Positions 1 to 8,405 of a DNA stretch of 64,000 bases are shown in pieces. Position 1 is the stretch's first letter, and each line of letters starts with the position of its first letter. The notes beneath the pieces are model-generated. The model was not told the origin of the DNA. It did not search any database and saw only the letters and a list, made by a program, of their open reading frames with translations. The translations under genes and the position numbers were made by a program. Source of the stretch: Streptosporangium roseum DSM 43021 (GTDB taxonomy: Bacteria > Actinomycetota > Actinomycetes > Streptosporangiales > Streptosporangiaceae); assembly GCF_000024865.1 (NCBI RefSeq), contig NC_013595.1, forward strand, positions 6,386,001 through 6,450,000, in the 5' to 3' direction.

Positions 1-471
1 ATGCCCGCCCCCGGCGCGCCGACCGCCCGCGAGGCGGGGCGTTACGCCAACCACGGCTACCAGGCCCTCACCGGCGGCCCCGCCGTACTCAAGATCCTCA
101 GGTCCTACGGCGTGCGCGGCACCGCCTCCGCCCAGGCCGTGCGGAACGCCGTGCAGACCTCGCAGGCCACCGGGAAGCGCGCCGACGACGCCCGCGCCGG
201 GCTGCGCGACATCGCCGCACGCCTGGCGATCGGCCTGGCCTCGATCACCTCGGTCGTCGACCCGGAGATCATCGTCCTGACCGGCGGCACCCTCCTGGCC
301 GGCGGCGAGACCCTGCGCGAGCTCGTCGAACACGAGCTCCACGCGCTGACCATCCCCCGGCCTCCCCTGCTGCTGTCGACCGTCGAGGGCAACCCCGTCC
401 TCGCCGGGGCGCTCGACCTCGCCCTCGCCGCCACCCGCGACGAGGTCTTCAGCTCCACCGTCCCCTCCTGA
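1..471 (+). CDS. ROK family protein, C-terminal part (5' end outside window)
   Basis: The reading frame is open from the first base of the window, so the ATG at base 1 is probably an internal Met and the N-terminus lies upstream. The visible 156 residues match the C-terminal lobe of ROK proteins, with a PEIIVLTGG segment and a closing region rich in small hydrophobic residues. ROK proteins are sugar kinases or sugar-responsive repressors (NagC/XylR type). It is followed after 46 bases by a sugar ABC transport operon on the same strand, so a repressor sensing the imported sugar is the likelier role. The N-terminal part that would show a helix-turn-helix is missing, so kinase versus repressor cannot be decided. 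Confidence 0.75.
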   Translation: MPAPGAPTAREAGRYANHGYQALTGGPAVLKILRSYGVRGTASAQAVRNAVQTSQATGKRADDARAGLRDIAARLAIGLASITSVVDPEIIVLTGGTLLAGGETLRELVEHELHALTIPRPPLLLSTVEGNPVLAGALDLALAATRDEVFSSTVPS

Positions 472-517
472 CCCCCCGTCCTCTCGTGATCCCCCCACAC
501 GCAAGGAGGCAGCCGTC

Positions 518-1861
518 GTGCACCGACGCTTTCTCATTCTCGCCACCGCCGCCCTCACGGCCGGGGCACTGACCGCCTGCACCGCGGGCAACCAGAGCGC
601 ACCCGCGCTCGGGGCGCAGCCCAAGCCCTCGGGCTCCGCCTCCGCCTCCCTCCCGGCCGCCGCCATCGAGCTGTGGCACGGATTCTCGGCGCCCGCCGAG
701 GTGAAGGCGTTCGAGGACGCCATCGCCGGGTTCCGCCAGAAGTTCCCGCAGATCACCGTCAAGCTGGTCAAGGGAGTCCAGGACGACCAGATCACCCAGG
801 CGGTGCGCGGAGGGAAGGCCCCGGACGTCGCGTCCTCCTTCACCACCGACAACGTCGCCCAGTGGTGCAAGAGCGGAACGTTCCAGGACCTCACCCCGGT
901 GATCAAGCAGGACGGCATCGACCTGTCGGTGCTGCCGGAGGCCTCGCGCTCCTACACCGAGTTCGACGGCAGACGCTGCGTGATGCCGCTGCTCGCCGAC
1001 GCCTACGGGCTCTACTACAACAAGGCCCTGATGAAGGGCGAGCAGCCGCCCAAGACGCTGTCGGAGCTGACCGAGCTCACCAAGAAGCTCACGGTCCGCG
1101 ACGCCGACGGGACCATCAAGGTCGCCGGTTTCATCCCGAGCTTCGAGTACTACGAGAACACCGCCTCGCACCTCGCCCCCATGGTCGGCGCCAAGTGGTA
1201 CAACCCGGACGGCACCTCGGCGATCGGCTCCGACCCGGCCTGGAAGCAGCTCCTGCAGTGGCAGAAGGAGCTCGTCGACTGGTACGGCCACGACAAGCTC
1301 GACAAGTTCCGCAAGAGCCTGGGCCAGGAGTGGTCGGCCGACCACCCGTTCTACAAGGGCAAGGTCGCCATGGTGCTCGACGGCGAATGGCGCAACGCCA
1401 TGATCGCCAATGAGGCCAAGGACCTGGACTACGGCACCGCACCGCTCCCGGTCGCCGACGACAAGCCCGACCTGTACGGCAGCGGCTTCACCGCGGGCAC
1501 GGTGATCGGCGTGCCCAAGGGCGCCAAGAACCCGCAGGCCGCCTGGGAGCTGGTGAAGTATCTGACCACCGACACCACCGCCCTGGTCACCCTCTCCAAC
1601 GCCCTGCGCAACGTGCCGACCACCAAGGCCTCGCTGGAGTCGCCGGACCTGAAGAAGGACGCGAACTTCCAGACCTTCATCGACATCTTCGCCCACCCCA
1701 GGACCAGCACGATGCCCTCCAGCGTCAACAGCACCTTCAACCAGGAGGCGATCCAGGAGTTCATGCACCAGTGGGAGAAGGGCTCGGTCAAGGACCTCGA
1801 CGCCGGGCTCGCCGGGGTCGACAAGCGTGTCAACGACAAGCTGAAGCTCTCCGGGGGCTGA
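518..1861 (+). CDS. Sugar ABC transporter substrate-binding lipoprotein (family 1)
   Basis: This is an extracellular solute-binding protein of 447 aa that captures a sugar for the two permeases downstream. The N-terminus is a lipoprotein signal: basic MHRR, a hydrophobic stretch, then the lipobox LTAC with the lipidated Cys near residue 21. The body has the family-1 pattern, including a YYNKALM segment and a C-terminal AAWELVKYLT segment. The start is GTG at 518 with AAGGAGG 8 bases upstream. Six bases separate its stop from the first permease, so the genes are co-transcribed. Substrate is not readable from sequence; the GH4 glycosidase and sugar kinase in the operon suggest an oligosaccharide. 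Confidence 0.93.
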   Translation: MHRRFLILATAALTAGALTACTAGNQSAPALGAQPKPSGSASASLPAAAIELWHGFSAPAEVKAFEDAIAGFRQKFPQITVKLVKGVQDDQITQAVRGGKAPDVASSFTTDNVAQWCKSGTFQDLTPVIKQDGIDLSVLPEASRSYTEFDGRRCVMPLLADAYGLYYNKALMKGEQPPKTLSELTELTKKLTVRDADGTIKVAGFIPSFEYYENTASHLAPMVGAKWYNPDGTSAIGSDPAWKQLLQWQKELVDWYGHDKLDKFRKSLGQEWSADHPFYKGKVAMVLDGEWRNAMIANEAKDLDYGTAPLPVADDKPDLYGSGFTAGTVIGVPKGAKNPQAAWELVKYLTTDTTALVTLSNALRNVPTTKASLESPDLKKDANFQTFIDIFAHPRTSTMPSSVNSTFNQEAIQEFMHQWEKGSVKDLDAGLAGVDKRVNDKLKLSGG

Positions 1862-1867
1862 TCCTCG

Positions 1868-2815
1868 ATGAGCGTCACCCACGCGGCGGCGCCCCCGCGG
1901 GCGCGCCGCGAGGGCCGCAAGGCCCTCCTCTGGATGTCACCCTGGCTGGTCGGGTTCGCGGTCTTCTTCGTCTACCCCCTCGTGGCGACGGCCTACTTCT
2001 CCTTCCACCGCTACGACCTGTTCACGCTGGAGTTCGTCGGCCTGGACAACTACCGCTACTTCTTCCATGACGACCGGGCCTGGGTCTCCATCAGGAACAC
2101 GCTGTGGCTGGTGGTGTTCATGGTCCCCGCGCAGGTGCTCTTCGGCCTGGCCGTGGCCCAGCTCCTCACCCGCCTGAAGGCGGGCGCGGGCTTCTTCCGC
2201 ACGGTGTTCTACCTGCCGTCGCTGGTGCCGCTGGTGGCCGGGACCGTCTCCTTCGTCTTCCTGATGAACCCCTCCGGACCGCTCAACCAGATCATCGAGT
2301 TCTTCGGGATCGCCGCCCCCGACTGGTTCGGCGACAAGGACTGGGCCAAGCCCGGCCTGACCCTGCTGGCCATGTGGGGCATCGGCAACACGATGATGAT
2401 CTTCCTCGCGGCGCTGCTGGACGTGCCCAAGCACCTGTACGAGGCCGCGGCCATCGACGGGGCGGGCGGGTGGCGGCAGTTCCGGAGCATCACACTGCCG
2501 ATGATCTCCCCGGTGCTGATGTTCTCCACGGTCACCGGCGTCATCTACGCCCTGCAGTACTTCACCCAGGCGATGATCGCCTCCCGGGTCGCCGCCGGGG
2601 TCACCGACTCCCCCGGCAGCAGCTTCGTGCCGGGCTACCCCGAGATGTCCACGCTGACGCTGCCCCAGTGGCTGTTCCACGCGGGCTTCCGCGACTTCAG
2701 CATGGGCTACGCCTGCGTGCTGGCGCTGCTGCTGTTCGCGGCCTCCATGATCTTCACCCTCGTCCTGCTCCGCCGGTTCCGCGCGTTCACCGACGACGAA
2801 GGAGGCAACCGGTGA
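1868..2815 (+). CDS. Sugar ABC transporter permease (MalF/UgpA type)
   Basis: This 315-aa inner-membrane permease has six predicted hydrophobic segments. The cytoplasmic EAA loop (YEAAAIDGAGGWRQF, near residues 195-210), where the ATPase docks, is clear. It forms the transport channel with the next gene. Its TGA overlaps the GTG of the next permease (GTGA at 2812-2815), indicating translational coupling. No ATP-binding subunit is encoded in this operon. In streptomycetes such CUT1 systems are energised by a shared MsiK-type ATPase encoded elsewhere, and I infer the same here. Confidence 0.93.
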   Translation: MSVTHAAAPPRARREGRKALLWMSPWLVGFAVFFVYPLVATAYFSFHRYDLFTLEFVGLDNYRYFFHDDRAWVSIRNTLWLVVFMVPAQVLFGLAVAQLLTRLKAGAGFFRTVFYLPSLVPLVAGTVSFVFLMNPSGPLNQIIEFFGIAAPDWFGDKDWAKPGLTLLAMWGIGNTMMIFLAALLDVPKHLYEAAAIDGAGGWRQFRSITLPMISPVLMFSTVTGVIYALQYFTQAMIASRVAAGVTDSPGSSFVPGYPEMSTLTLPQWLFHAGFRDFSMGYACVLALLLFAASMIFTLVLLRRFRAFTDDEGGNR

Positions 2816-3708
2816 CGACCATCCTGGCCACCAGGCCGCCCGCCACCGCCTCCCCCGCCCGCCGTACGGGCACGCGCGGCAGCCGCGTCCGCAGGACGCT
2901 GTACTGGATCGCCACCCACGCCCTCGCCGTGGCGCTGTCGCTGATGTTCATCGGCCCGCTGGTGTTCGTGGCGCTGACCGCGCTGATGACCGACGCCCAG
3001 GCGCTCACCGGCGAGCTGTGGCCGGACACCTGGAACTGGGGCAACTTCGCCGAGGTGTTCGCCAGGTCGCACCTGCTGGGCTGGCTGGGCAACACGTTCC
3101 TGTACGCCGGGCTCGGCACCCTGTTCATGCTGCTGTCGTCGGTCCCGGTGGCCTACGCGATGGCCCGGTTCCGCTTCCGGGGCCGGAAACTGGCCTTCCT
3201 GGCGGTCATCACGATGATGATGCTGCCCCCGCAGGTCATCGCCGTCCCCGTCTATCTCATCTGGGCGCGCTTCGAGCTCACCGGCACGCTGTGGCCGCTG
3301 ATCCTGCCGATGCTGCTCGGCGACGCCTTCTCGATCTTCCTGCTCCGGCAGTTCCTGATCACGATCCCCAAGGAGTACACCGAGGCCGCCCGCGTGGACG
3401 GCTGCTCGGACTTCCGGACCCTGGTCAGGGTGATCCTGCCGATGGCACGGCCGGCGATCGCGGCGGTGGCCCTGTTCCAGTTCTTCTACTGCTGGAACGA
3501 CTACTATGGGCCGCTGCTTTACGCCCAGATCAACGAGGAAAACTGGACGCTCTCCCTCGGGCTGGCGTCCTTCCGGGCACTGCACAGCGTGCAGTGGAAC
3601 CTCACCATGGCGGCGACCCTGCTCGTCATGGCCCCGGTGATCATCGTGTTCTTCTTCGCCCAGAAGGTATTCATCGAGGGCGTAACGCTGACAGGAGTAA
3701 AAGGGTGA
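2812..3708 (+). CDS. Sugar ABC transporter permease (MalG/UgpE type)
   Basis: This is the second CUT1 permease, 298 aa, with an N-terminal cytoplasmic tail of about 30 residues, six hydrophobic segments and the EAA loop YTEAARVDGCSDFRTL. The start chosen is GTG at 2812, overlapping the preceding stop and preceded by GGAGG at 2801. The frame is open far upstream inside the previous gene, but that part is antiparallel-free shadow coding and is not included. Its own TGA overlaps the GTG of the GH4 gene. With the preceding permease it forms the heterodimeric channel. Confidence 0.93.
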   Translation: MTTILATRPPATASPARRTGTRGSRVRRTLYWIATHALAVALSLMFIGPLVFVALTALMTDAQALTGELWPDTWNWGNFAEVFARSHLLGWLGNTFLYAGLGTLFMLLSSVPVAYAMARFRFRGRKLAFLAVITMMMLPPQVIAVPVYLIWARFELTGTLWPLILPMLLGDAFSIFLLRQFLITIPKEYTEAARVDGCSDFRTLVRVILPMARPAIAAVALFQFFYCWNDYYGPLLYAQINEENWTLSLGLASFRALHSVQWNLTMAATLLVMAPVIIVFFFAQKVFIEGVTLTGVKG

Positions 3709-4964
3709 AACTCGCCGTTGTCGGGGGCGGCTCGACATATACGCCGGAGCTGATCGACGGATTCGCGCGGCTCCGGGACGAACTCCCCCTCACCGAGATC
3801 GCGCTGGTCGACCCGGACGTCCACCGGCTGGAGCTGGTCGCCGGGATGGCCCGGCGGATGCTGGCGCGCGCCGGTCACCCGGCCAGGGTGGTCGCGACCA
3901 CCTCGATCGAGGAGGGCGTGGCCGGGGCACAGGCCGTCCTGCTCCAGCTGCGCATCGGCGGCCAGGCCGCGCGCAACGTGGACGAGACGCTGCCGCTGGA
4001 GTGCGGCTGCGTCGGCCAGGAGACCACCGGCGCGGGCGGCCTGGCCAAGGCGCTGCGCACGGTCCCGGTGGTGCTGGACATCGCCGAGAAGGTCCGCAGG
4101 CACGCGCCCGACGCCTGGATCGTCGACTTCACCAACCCGGTGGGCATCGTCACCAGGGCGCTGCTGGAGGCCGGCCACCGGGCCATCGGCCTGTGCAACG
4201 TGGCCATCGGCTTCCAGCGCCGCTTCGCCGCGAAGCTGGGGGTCGCGCCGGAGCGGATCTCCCTGGGGCACGTGGGCCTGAACCACCTGACCTGGGAGCG
4301 GGCCGTCCACCTGGACGGGGTGGACGTTCTCCCGCGGCTGCTGGAGAGCCACGGCGAGGAGATCGCCCAGGACATCGGCCTGACGGCCGGCCTGATCCGC
4401 CGCCTCGGCGTGGTGCCCTCCTACTACCTGCGCTACTTCTACGAGCACGACCTCGTGGTGGAGGAGCAGAGGAGCAAGCCGTCGCGCGCGGCGGAGGTCG
4501 CGGCGATGGAGGCGACGCTGCTGGAGATGTACGCCGACCCGTCGGTGGACACCAAGCCCGAACTGCTGGAGAAGCGCGGCGGGGCGTTCTACTCCGAGGC
4601 CGCGGTGGCGCTGATCGCCTCGCTGCTCGGCGACCGCGGCGACACCCAGGTGGTCAACCTGCGCAACGACGGCACGCTGCCGTTCCTGGCCGACGACGCG
4701 GTCATCGAGGTCCCGGCCAGGATCACCGCCACGGGCGCGGCGGCGCTGCCGGTGGACCCCGTCGAGCCGCTCTTCGCCGGGCTCGTCGCCCACGTCACGG
4801 CCTATGAGACGCTGGCGCTGGAGGCGGCCCTGCACGGCGGCGAGCAGCGCGTCTCGGACGCGCTGCTGGCCCACCCGCTGATCGGCCAGGCCTCGCTCTC
4901 GGACGACCTGGCCCGGCGTCTCATCGACGCCAACCGTCAGCACCTGCCCTGGGCGACCACGTGA
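3705..4964 (+). CDS. GH4 family 6-phospho-glycosidase (NAD- and metal-dependent)
   Basis: This 419-aa enzyme belongs to glycoside hydrolase family 4, which cleaves glycosides through an NAD-dependent redox-elimination mechanism with a divalent metal. The dinucleotide-binding N-terminus reads VVGGGSTYTPELI. The family metal ligands are visible as the Cys in GLCNVAIG and the His in GLNHLTW, and the NPVGIV segment is typical. Start is GTG at 3705, overlapping the permease stop, with AGGAG at 3693. GH4 enzymes of this branch usually act on 6-phospho-beta-glucosides made by a PTS. Here the operon has an ABC importer and a sugar kinase instead, so the exact substrate is open. Confidence 0.9.
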   Translation: MKLAVVGGGSTYTPELIDGFARLRDELPLTEIALVDPDVHRLELVAGMARRMLARAGHPARVVATTSIEEGVAGAQAVLLQLRIGGQAARNVDETLPLECGCVGQETTGAGGLAKALRTVPVVLDIAEKVRRHAPDAWIVDFTNPVGIVTRALLEAGHRAIGLCNVAIGFQRRFAAKLGVAPERISLGHVGLNHLTWERAVHLDGVDVLPRLLESHGEEIAQDIGLTAGLIRRLGVVPSYYLRYFYEHDLVVEEQRSKPSRAAEVAAMEATLLEMYADPSVDTKPELLEKRGGAFYSEAAVALIASLLGDRGDTQVVNLRNDGTLPFLADDAVIEVPARITATGAAALPVDPVEPLFAGLVAHVTAYETLALEAALHGGEQRVSDALLAHPLIGQASLSDDLARRLIDANRQHLPWATT

Positions 4965-5929
4965 GAACCGTCCTGGCCGTGGACGGCGGCAACAGCAAGA
5001 CCGACGTCGCGCTGGTCGGCGAGGACGGCTCCGTCCTGGCCACCGGCCGCGGCGCGGCCTTCGAGCCGCAGAGCGCGGGGGTGGGCGCCGCGATCGACGT
5101 GATCGGCGACGCCGTACGGCTGCTCGGCCCGGACCTCGTGCCGCCGTTCGCCGACCACGTGGCCGCCTACGTCGCCGGCGCCGACCTGCCGGTCGAGGAG
5201 GAGGCCATCCGCGACGAGATCCTCGCCCGCGAGTACGGCCGGGACGTGGTGGTCGGCAACGACACCTTCGCGCTCCTGCGCGCCGGGGCCTCCGGGCCCG
5301 CGGGCGTGGCCGTGGTGTGCGGTGCGGGCATCAACGCCGTGGGGGTCTCCCCCACCGGGGAGGTGGCCAGGTATCCGGCCCTGGGCCGGCTCACCGGCGA
5401 CTGGGGCGGCGGGATGGGGCTGGGTGAGGAGACGCTCTGGCACGCCGTCCGGGCCGAGGACGGCCGGGGCCCGGCCACCGCGCTGGACCGCGCGGTCCGC
5501 GAGCACTTCGGCACCCGCACCGTCGAGGAGGCGGCGCTGGCCATCCACTTCGGCGACCTGCCCCCGTTCAGGCTGCACGAGCTGGTGCCGGTGCTGATGG
5601 CCGTCGCCGCCACCGGCGACGAGGTGGCCCGCTCGATCGTGGTCCGGATGGCCGACGAGGTCACCGTCCTCGCGGTGGTCGCGCTGCGCCGCCTGGACCT
5701 GCTGGGCACCCCGATGGAGGTGGTCCTGGGCGGCGGCGTGCTGACCGCCCGCGACCCGCTGCTGAGCGACCTGATCGAGCGGCGCTTCGCCGAGCAGGCT
5801 CCCCAGGCCAAGCTGATCGTCGCCGACGTGCCGCCCATCGTGGGCGCGGCCCTGCTCGGCCTGGACGCCCTCGGCGCCGCCGAGGAGGCCAAGACCCGCC
5901 TCCGCGCCCACTACCACGCCATGGCGTGA
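4961..5929 (+). CDS. BadF/BadG/BcrA/BcrD-type ATPase, N-acetylglucosamine kinase-like
   Basis: This 322-aa protein has the actin-like ATPase fold of the BadF family, which includes eukaryotic-type N-acetylglucosamine kinases. The phosphate-1 loop is AVDGGNSKTDVAL (residues 6-18), the second phosphate loop lies around VVCGAGINAVG, and GDWGGGMGLGEE and VVLGGGVL form the remaining nucleotide-site motifs. The GTG start overlaps the stop of the GH4 gene (GTGA). It is the last gene of the operon. I infer that it phosphorylates the imported sugar or a product of hydrolysis. BadF members also include benzoyl-CoA reductase activators, but no cysteine cluster for a 4Fe-4S centre is seen. Confidence 0.85.
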   Translation: MRTVLAVDGGNSKTDVALVGEDGSVLATGRGAAFEPQSAGVGAAIDVIGDAVRLLGPDLVPPFADHVAAYVAGADLPVEEEAIRDEILAREYGRDVVVGNDTFALLRAGASGPAGVAVVCGAGINAVGVSPTGEVARYPALGRLTGDWGGGMGLGEETLWHAVRAEDGRGPATALDRAVREHFGTRTVEEAALAIHFGDLPPFRLHELVPVLMAVAATGDEVARSIVVRMADEVTVLAVVALRRLDLLGTPMEVVLGGGVLTARDPLLSDLIERRFAEQAPQAKLIVADVPPIVGAALLGLDALGAAEEAKTRLRAHYHAMA

Positions 5930-5935
5930 GCGTGA

Positions 5936-5971
5936 CGGGTACAGCTCCCGCCGCGGCGGGAGCCGTACCCG
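5936..5971. terminator. Bidirectional terminator between convergent genes
   Basis: A 17-base arm at 5936-5952 pairs with 5955-5971 with a two-base loop and one mismatch. It sits 7 bases after the sugar-kinase stop and 9 bases before the stop of the convergent sigma-factor gene, so it can end both transcripts. Confidence 0.8.
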
Positions 5972-5979
5972 TGCCGCCG

Positions 5980-7311
5980 TCACACCAGCGCGGCCGCCTT
6001 GCGCAGCAGCACCGACCGCTCGCGGACGTTGCGGCACAGCCGGGCGGCGAGCTCCAGCTCGGCACGCGCCTCGGCGGTCCGGCCGAGCCGGGCCAGCAGC
6101 TCGCCGCGCACGCTCGGGAGCAGGTGCGACCCCGCCAGGCCGTTGGAGGCGACCAGCTCGTCCACGATGGACAGCGCCTGCCGTGGTCCGTCCGCCATCG
6201 CGACGGCGACGGCCCGGTTGAGCTCGACGACGGGTGACGGGGCCACGCGGCCGAGCACCTCGTACAGGAGCACGACGCGCTCCCAGTCGGTCTCCGGCAC
6301 CGAGGACGCCGACGCGTGGCAGGCGGCGATCGCCGCCTGCAGTCCGTAGGGTCCGAGGCCGCGTCCGACAGCCGAGGCCCGGCCGATCGCGGCCAGGCCG
6401 CGACGGATCGCCGACCGGTCCCACAGGCGCCGGTCCTGATCCTCCAGGAGCACCGCTTCGCCGTCGGGCCCGGTGCGTGCGGGAAAGCGCGCGGCCGTGA
6501 GCTCGAACAGGGCGAGCAGCCCGTGCACCTCCGGCTCGTCGGGCAGCAACGTGACCAGCATCCGGGCCAGCCGGATCGCCTCGTAGGCGAGATCGGGACG
6601 GAGCAGGCGGTCACCGGTCGTTGCCGTCGAGCCCTCCGTGAAGATCACGTACAGCACACTCAGGACACCGCCGAGCCGCTCGCGCCGTTCCTCGGACGGC
6701 GGCAGCTCGAACGGCACTTCCGCCGCGGCGATCGTCTTCTTCCCGCGTGTGATCCGCGCCTGGAGGGTCGGCACCGGCACGAGGAACGCCCGGGCGATCT
6801 CCTCGCTCGACAGGCCGCCCACCGCGCGCAGCGTCAAGGCCACGCGGGCCTCGGGCGAGAGCACCGGATGGCAGGCCACGAACATCAGCGCGAGGATGTC
6901 GTCGTCGATCCGGTCGGGATCCCACGGCAGGTCGTCCGGCCGGTCCCGCGGGGCCGTCGTGCCCGAGCTCGTCTCCCCCTCGGCGAGCCGGCCGGCGAGC
7001 ATGGCGTACCGCTCGTCGAGCGCCGACCGGCGGCGGAAGGAGTCGACGGCGCGCCGCCGCGCGGTCGCCAGCAGCCAGCCCACCGGGTTCGCCGGCGCAC
7101 CGTCGCGCGACCAGGTGACGAGTGCCTCCGCCACCGCCTCCTGCGCGACATCCTCGGCGAGCTCGAAGTCCCCGGTGTAGCGGGCCAGCGCCCCGACGAT
7201 CCGTGCGGACTCGATCCGCCAGACGGCCTCGACGGCCCGCCGCGCCGACTCGGTGCTCGGCGGGCCGCCGGTGGCCGCGGGCGTCAAAGCTGGCCGGTCC
7301 GCTCGCGCCAC
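5980..7311 (-). CDS. ECF42-type RNA polymerase sigma factor with C-terminal extension
   Basis: About 443 aa, much longer than an ordinary ECF sigma factor. Region 2 (VEAVWRIESARIVGALARY, then LAEDVAQEAV) and region 4 (LTLRAVGGLSSEEIARAFLV) occupy the first 190 residues. They are followed by the DUF6596/TPR-like extension that defines the ECF42 group, which normally lacks an anti-sigma factor. The gene lies directly downstream of and overlaps a DGPF/YCII gene, the known ECF42 partner. The start is uncertain: GTG at 7311 has GGGAG 5 bases upstream, while TTG at 7287 would give a TTGA overlap with the partner's stop and a shorter N-terminus. Confidence 0.9.
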   Translation of the reverse strand: MARADRPALTPAATGGPPSTESARRAVEAVWRIESARIVGALARYTGDFELAEDVAQEAVAEALVTWSRDGAPANPVGWLLATARRRAVDSFRRRSALDERYAMLAGRLAEGETSSGTTAPRDRPDDLPWDPDRIDDDILALMFVACHPVLSPEARVALTLRAVGGLSSEEIARAFLVPVPTLQARITRGKKTIAAAEVPFELPPSEERRERLGGVLSVLYVIFTEGSTATTGDRLLRPDLAYEAIRLARMLVTLLPDEPEVHGLLALFELTAARFPARTGPDGEAVLLEDQDRRLWDRSAIRRGLAAIGRASAVGRGLGPYGLQAAIAACHASASSVPETDWERVVLLYEVLGRVAPSPVVELNRAVAVAMADGPRQALSIVDELVASNGLAGSHLLPSVRGELLARLGRTAEARAELELAARLCRNVRERSVLLRKAAALV

Positions 7312-7703
7312 ACCCGCTCCCTGATGATCCACTCATTGTCCTGCGGGAACTCGTCGATGCCCGGCACCCGGCGGATCTCGCACTTCGTGCCGGCGACCGC
7401 GGGGAGTCGCTTGGCCCACTCGACCGCCTCCTCCTTCGAAGCCACGTCGAGCACGTAGAAGCCGCCGAACAGCTCCTTCGTCTCGCCGTACGGACCGTCG
7501 GTGACCACCGGCGTCTCGCCGTCGAAGTCGACCACCACGCCCTGGGCCGGGTCCTCCAGGCCCTCGGCGGCGACGAGCACGCCGGCCCGGATCAACTCGT
7601 CGTTGAAGCGGCCCATCGTCTCGAGCATCTGCTCGAAGGGCGCCTCCATCATCTTCGCGACGGATTCGTCCGTGCCTCGCAGGATCAGCATGTATTTCGC
7701 CAT
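7284..7703 (-). CDS. YCII/DGPF-domain protein, partner of ECF42 sigma factor
   Basis: This 139-aa protein begins MAKYMLILRGTDES and carries the DGPYGETKE signature of the DGPF (YCII-related) family. Start is ATG at 7703 with AAGGAG 8 bases upstream; an upstream in-frame start at 7721 lacks support. DGPF proteins are small ferredoxin-like-fold proteins of unknown biochemical role, and in many actinobacteria they are encoded beside ECF42 sigma factors. Here the sigma gene overlaps its 3' end on the same strand, so the two are probably co-expressed. Confidence 0.92.
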   Translation of the reverse strand: MAKYMLILRGTDESVAKMMEAPFEQMLETMGRFNDELIRAGVLVAAEGLEDPAQGVVVDFDGETPVVTDGPYGETKELFGGFYVLDVASKEEAVEWAKRLPAVAGTKCEIRRVPGIDEFPQDNEWIIRERVWRERTGQL

Positions 7704-7797
7704 CTTCGATCTCCTTGACATCGGGGTCGCCTCTCGACCCTCTCACCTCTAGGTCGAACGGGGCGGCCGCGGATCGACACGGCAGGCGAACATCTGC

Positions 7798-8057
7798 GAG
7801 GGCGGTTCGCGAGTTGATGTCTCTTTGATCGCTTGCGCTGCAGGAGGAGAGCTGGTCACGGGTTCGTTGCCGGGCTACGGACGCGGCTGAGCGAGCGATC
7901 CCGGCTCGGTCTCCACGAGAATGCCGAGGCTGACCAGGCGTTTGAGCTTGGCGCGGGTGTTCTCGATGTTCTTCCGCTCCAGGGGCAGGTCCAGGGCCAG
8001 GCAGAGGTCACGTGCTCGTGTGGGCCGGCCGGCGCCGGTCATGCATGAGGGTGAGAA
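7798..8057. repeat. 260-bp inverted repeat, copy A
   Basis: The reverse complement of this segment matches 18320-18579 over 260 bases with four differences by my count; identity stops sharply at both ends. On the minus strand it holds the 3' end of a small gene (stop at 7875-7877) whose fuller version is at 18055-18502. Only that 3' part is here, so this copy is a fragment brought by duplication or left by deletion. Between 7704 and 7797 I see no gene. Confidence 0.9.
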
Positions 8058-8405
8058 GTGGCCATGTACACGATTGCCGCCAGGATCACCCGATCGTCGA
8101 CTCGCCGCCTTGCGGCCGGGTGGGCGCTGATGGGAGCACGCACTGCAACAGCGGGAAACCGCATGGGGTGCGCCGGCACGGACATGAGTCGTGCCTCTGC
8201 CCGAGGTTCTCCCGGCCGCTCGGACGCCCGGGTGAGCATGCGCACTCGCCATCCCGACGCGGTCGCTGCGAGACGCATGATTCCGGTGAGACCACGTCAG
8301 CTGGTATACAGACCTACATCAAGCGACAAGATCTTCCTTCGGGACACGCGCCCATTTGGGATCATCGTCCCCGACCGGTGCAGATCTCGACGCGAAAGAG
8401 GTGCC
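8058..8405. other. Intergenic stretch, no gene recognised
   Basis: Several frames are open here but none has recognisable protein content, and I see no convincing promoter. It separates repeat copy A from the kinase gene starting at 8406. AAAGAGG at 8395-8401 is the ribosome-binding site for that gene. Confidence 0.5.

Noticed and set aside
449..1882. Long minus-strand open frame opposite the binding-protein gene (and similar frames opposite most genes)
   Set aside because: It is an antisense shadow caused by high third-position GC; the product is Val/Gly/Leu/Arg-rich without family motifs, and the plus-strand gene is clear.
2104..2811. N-terminal extension of the second permease frame into the first permease gene
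   Set aside because: The residues are Arg/Gly/Pro-rich shadow sequence; a GTG at 2812 with GGAGG upstream and stop overlap is the real start.
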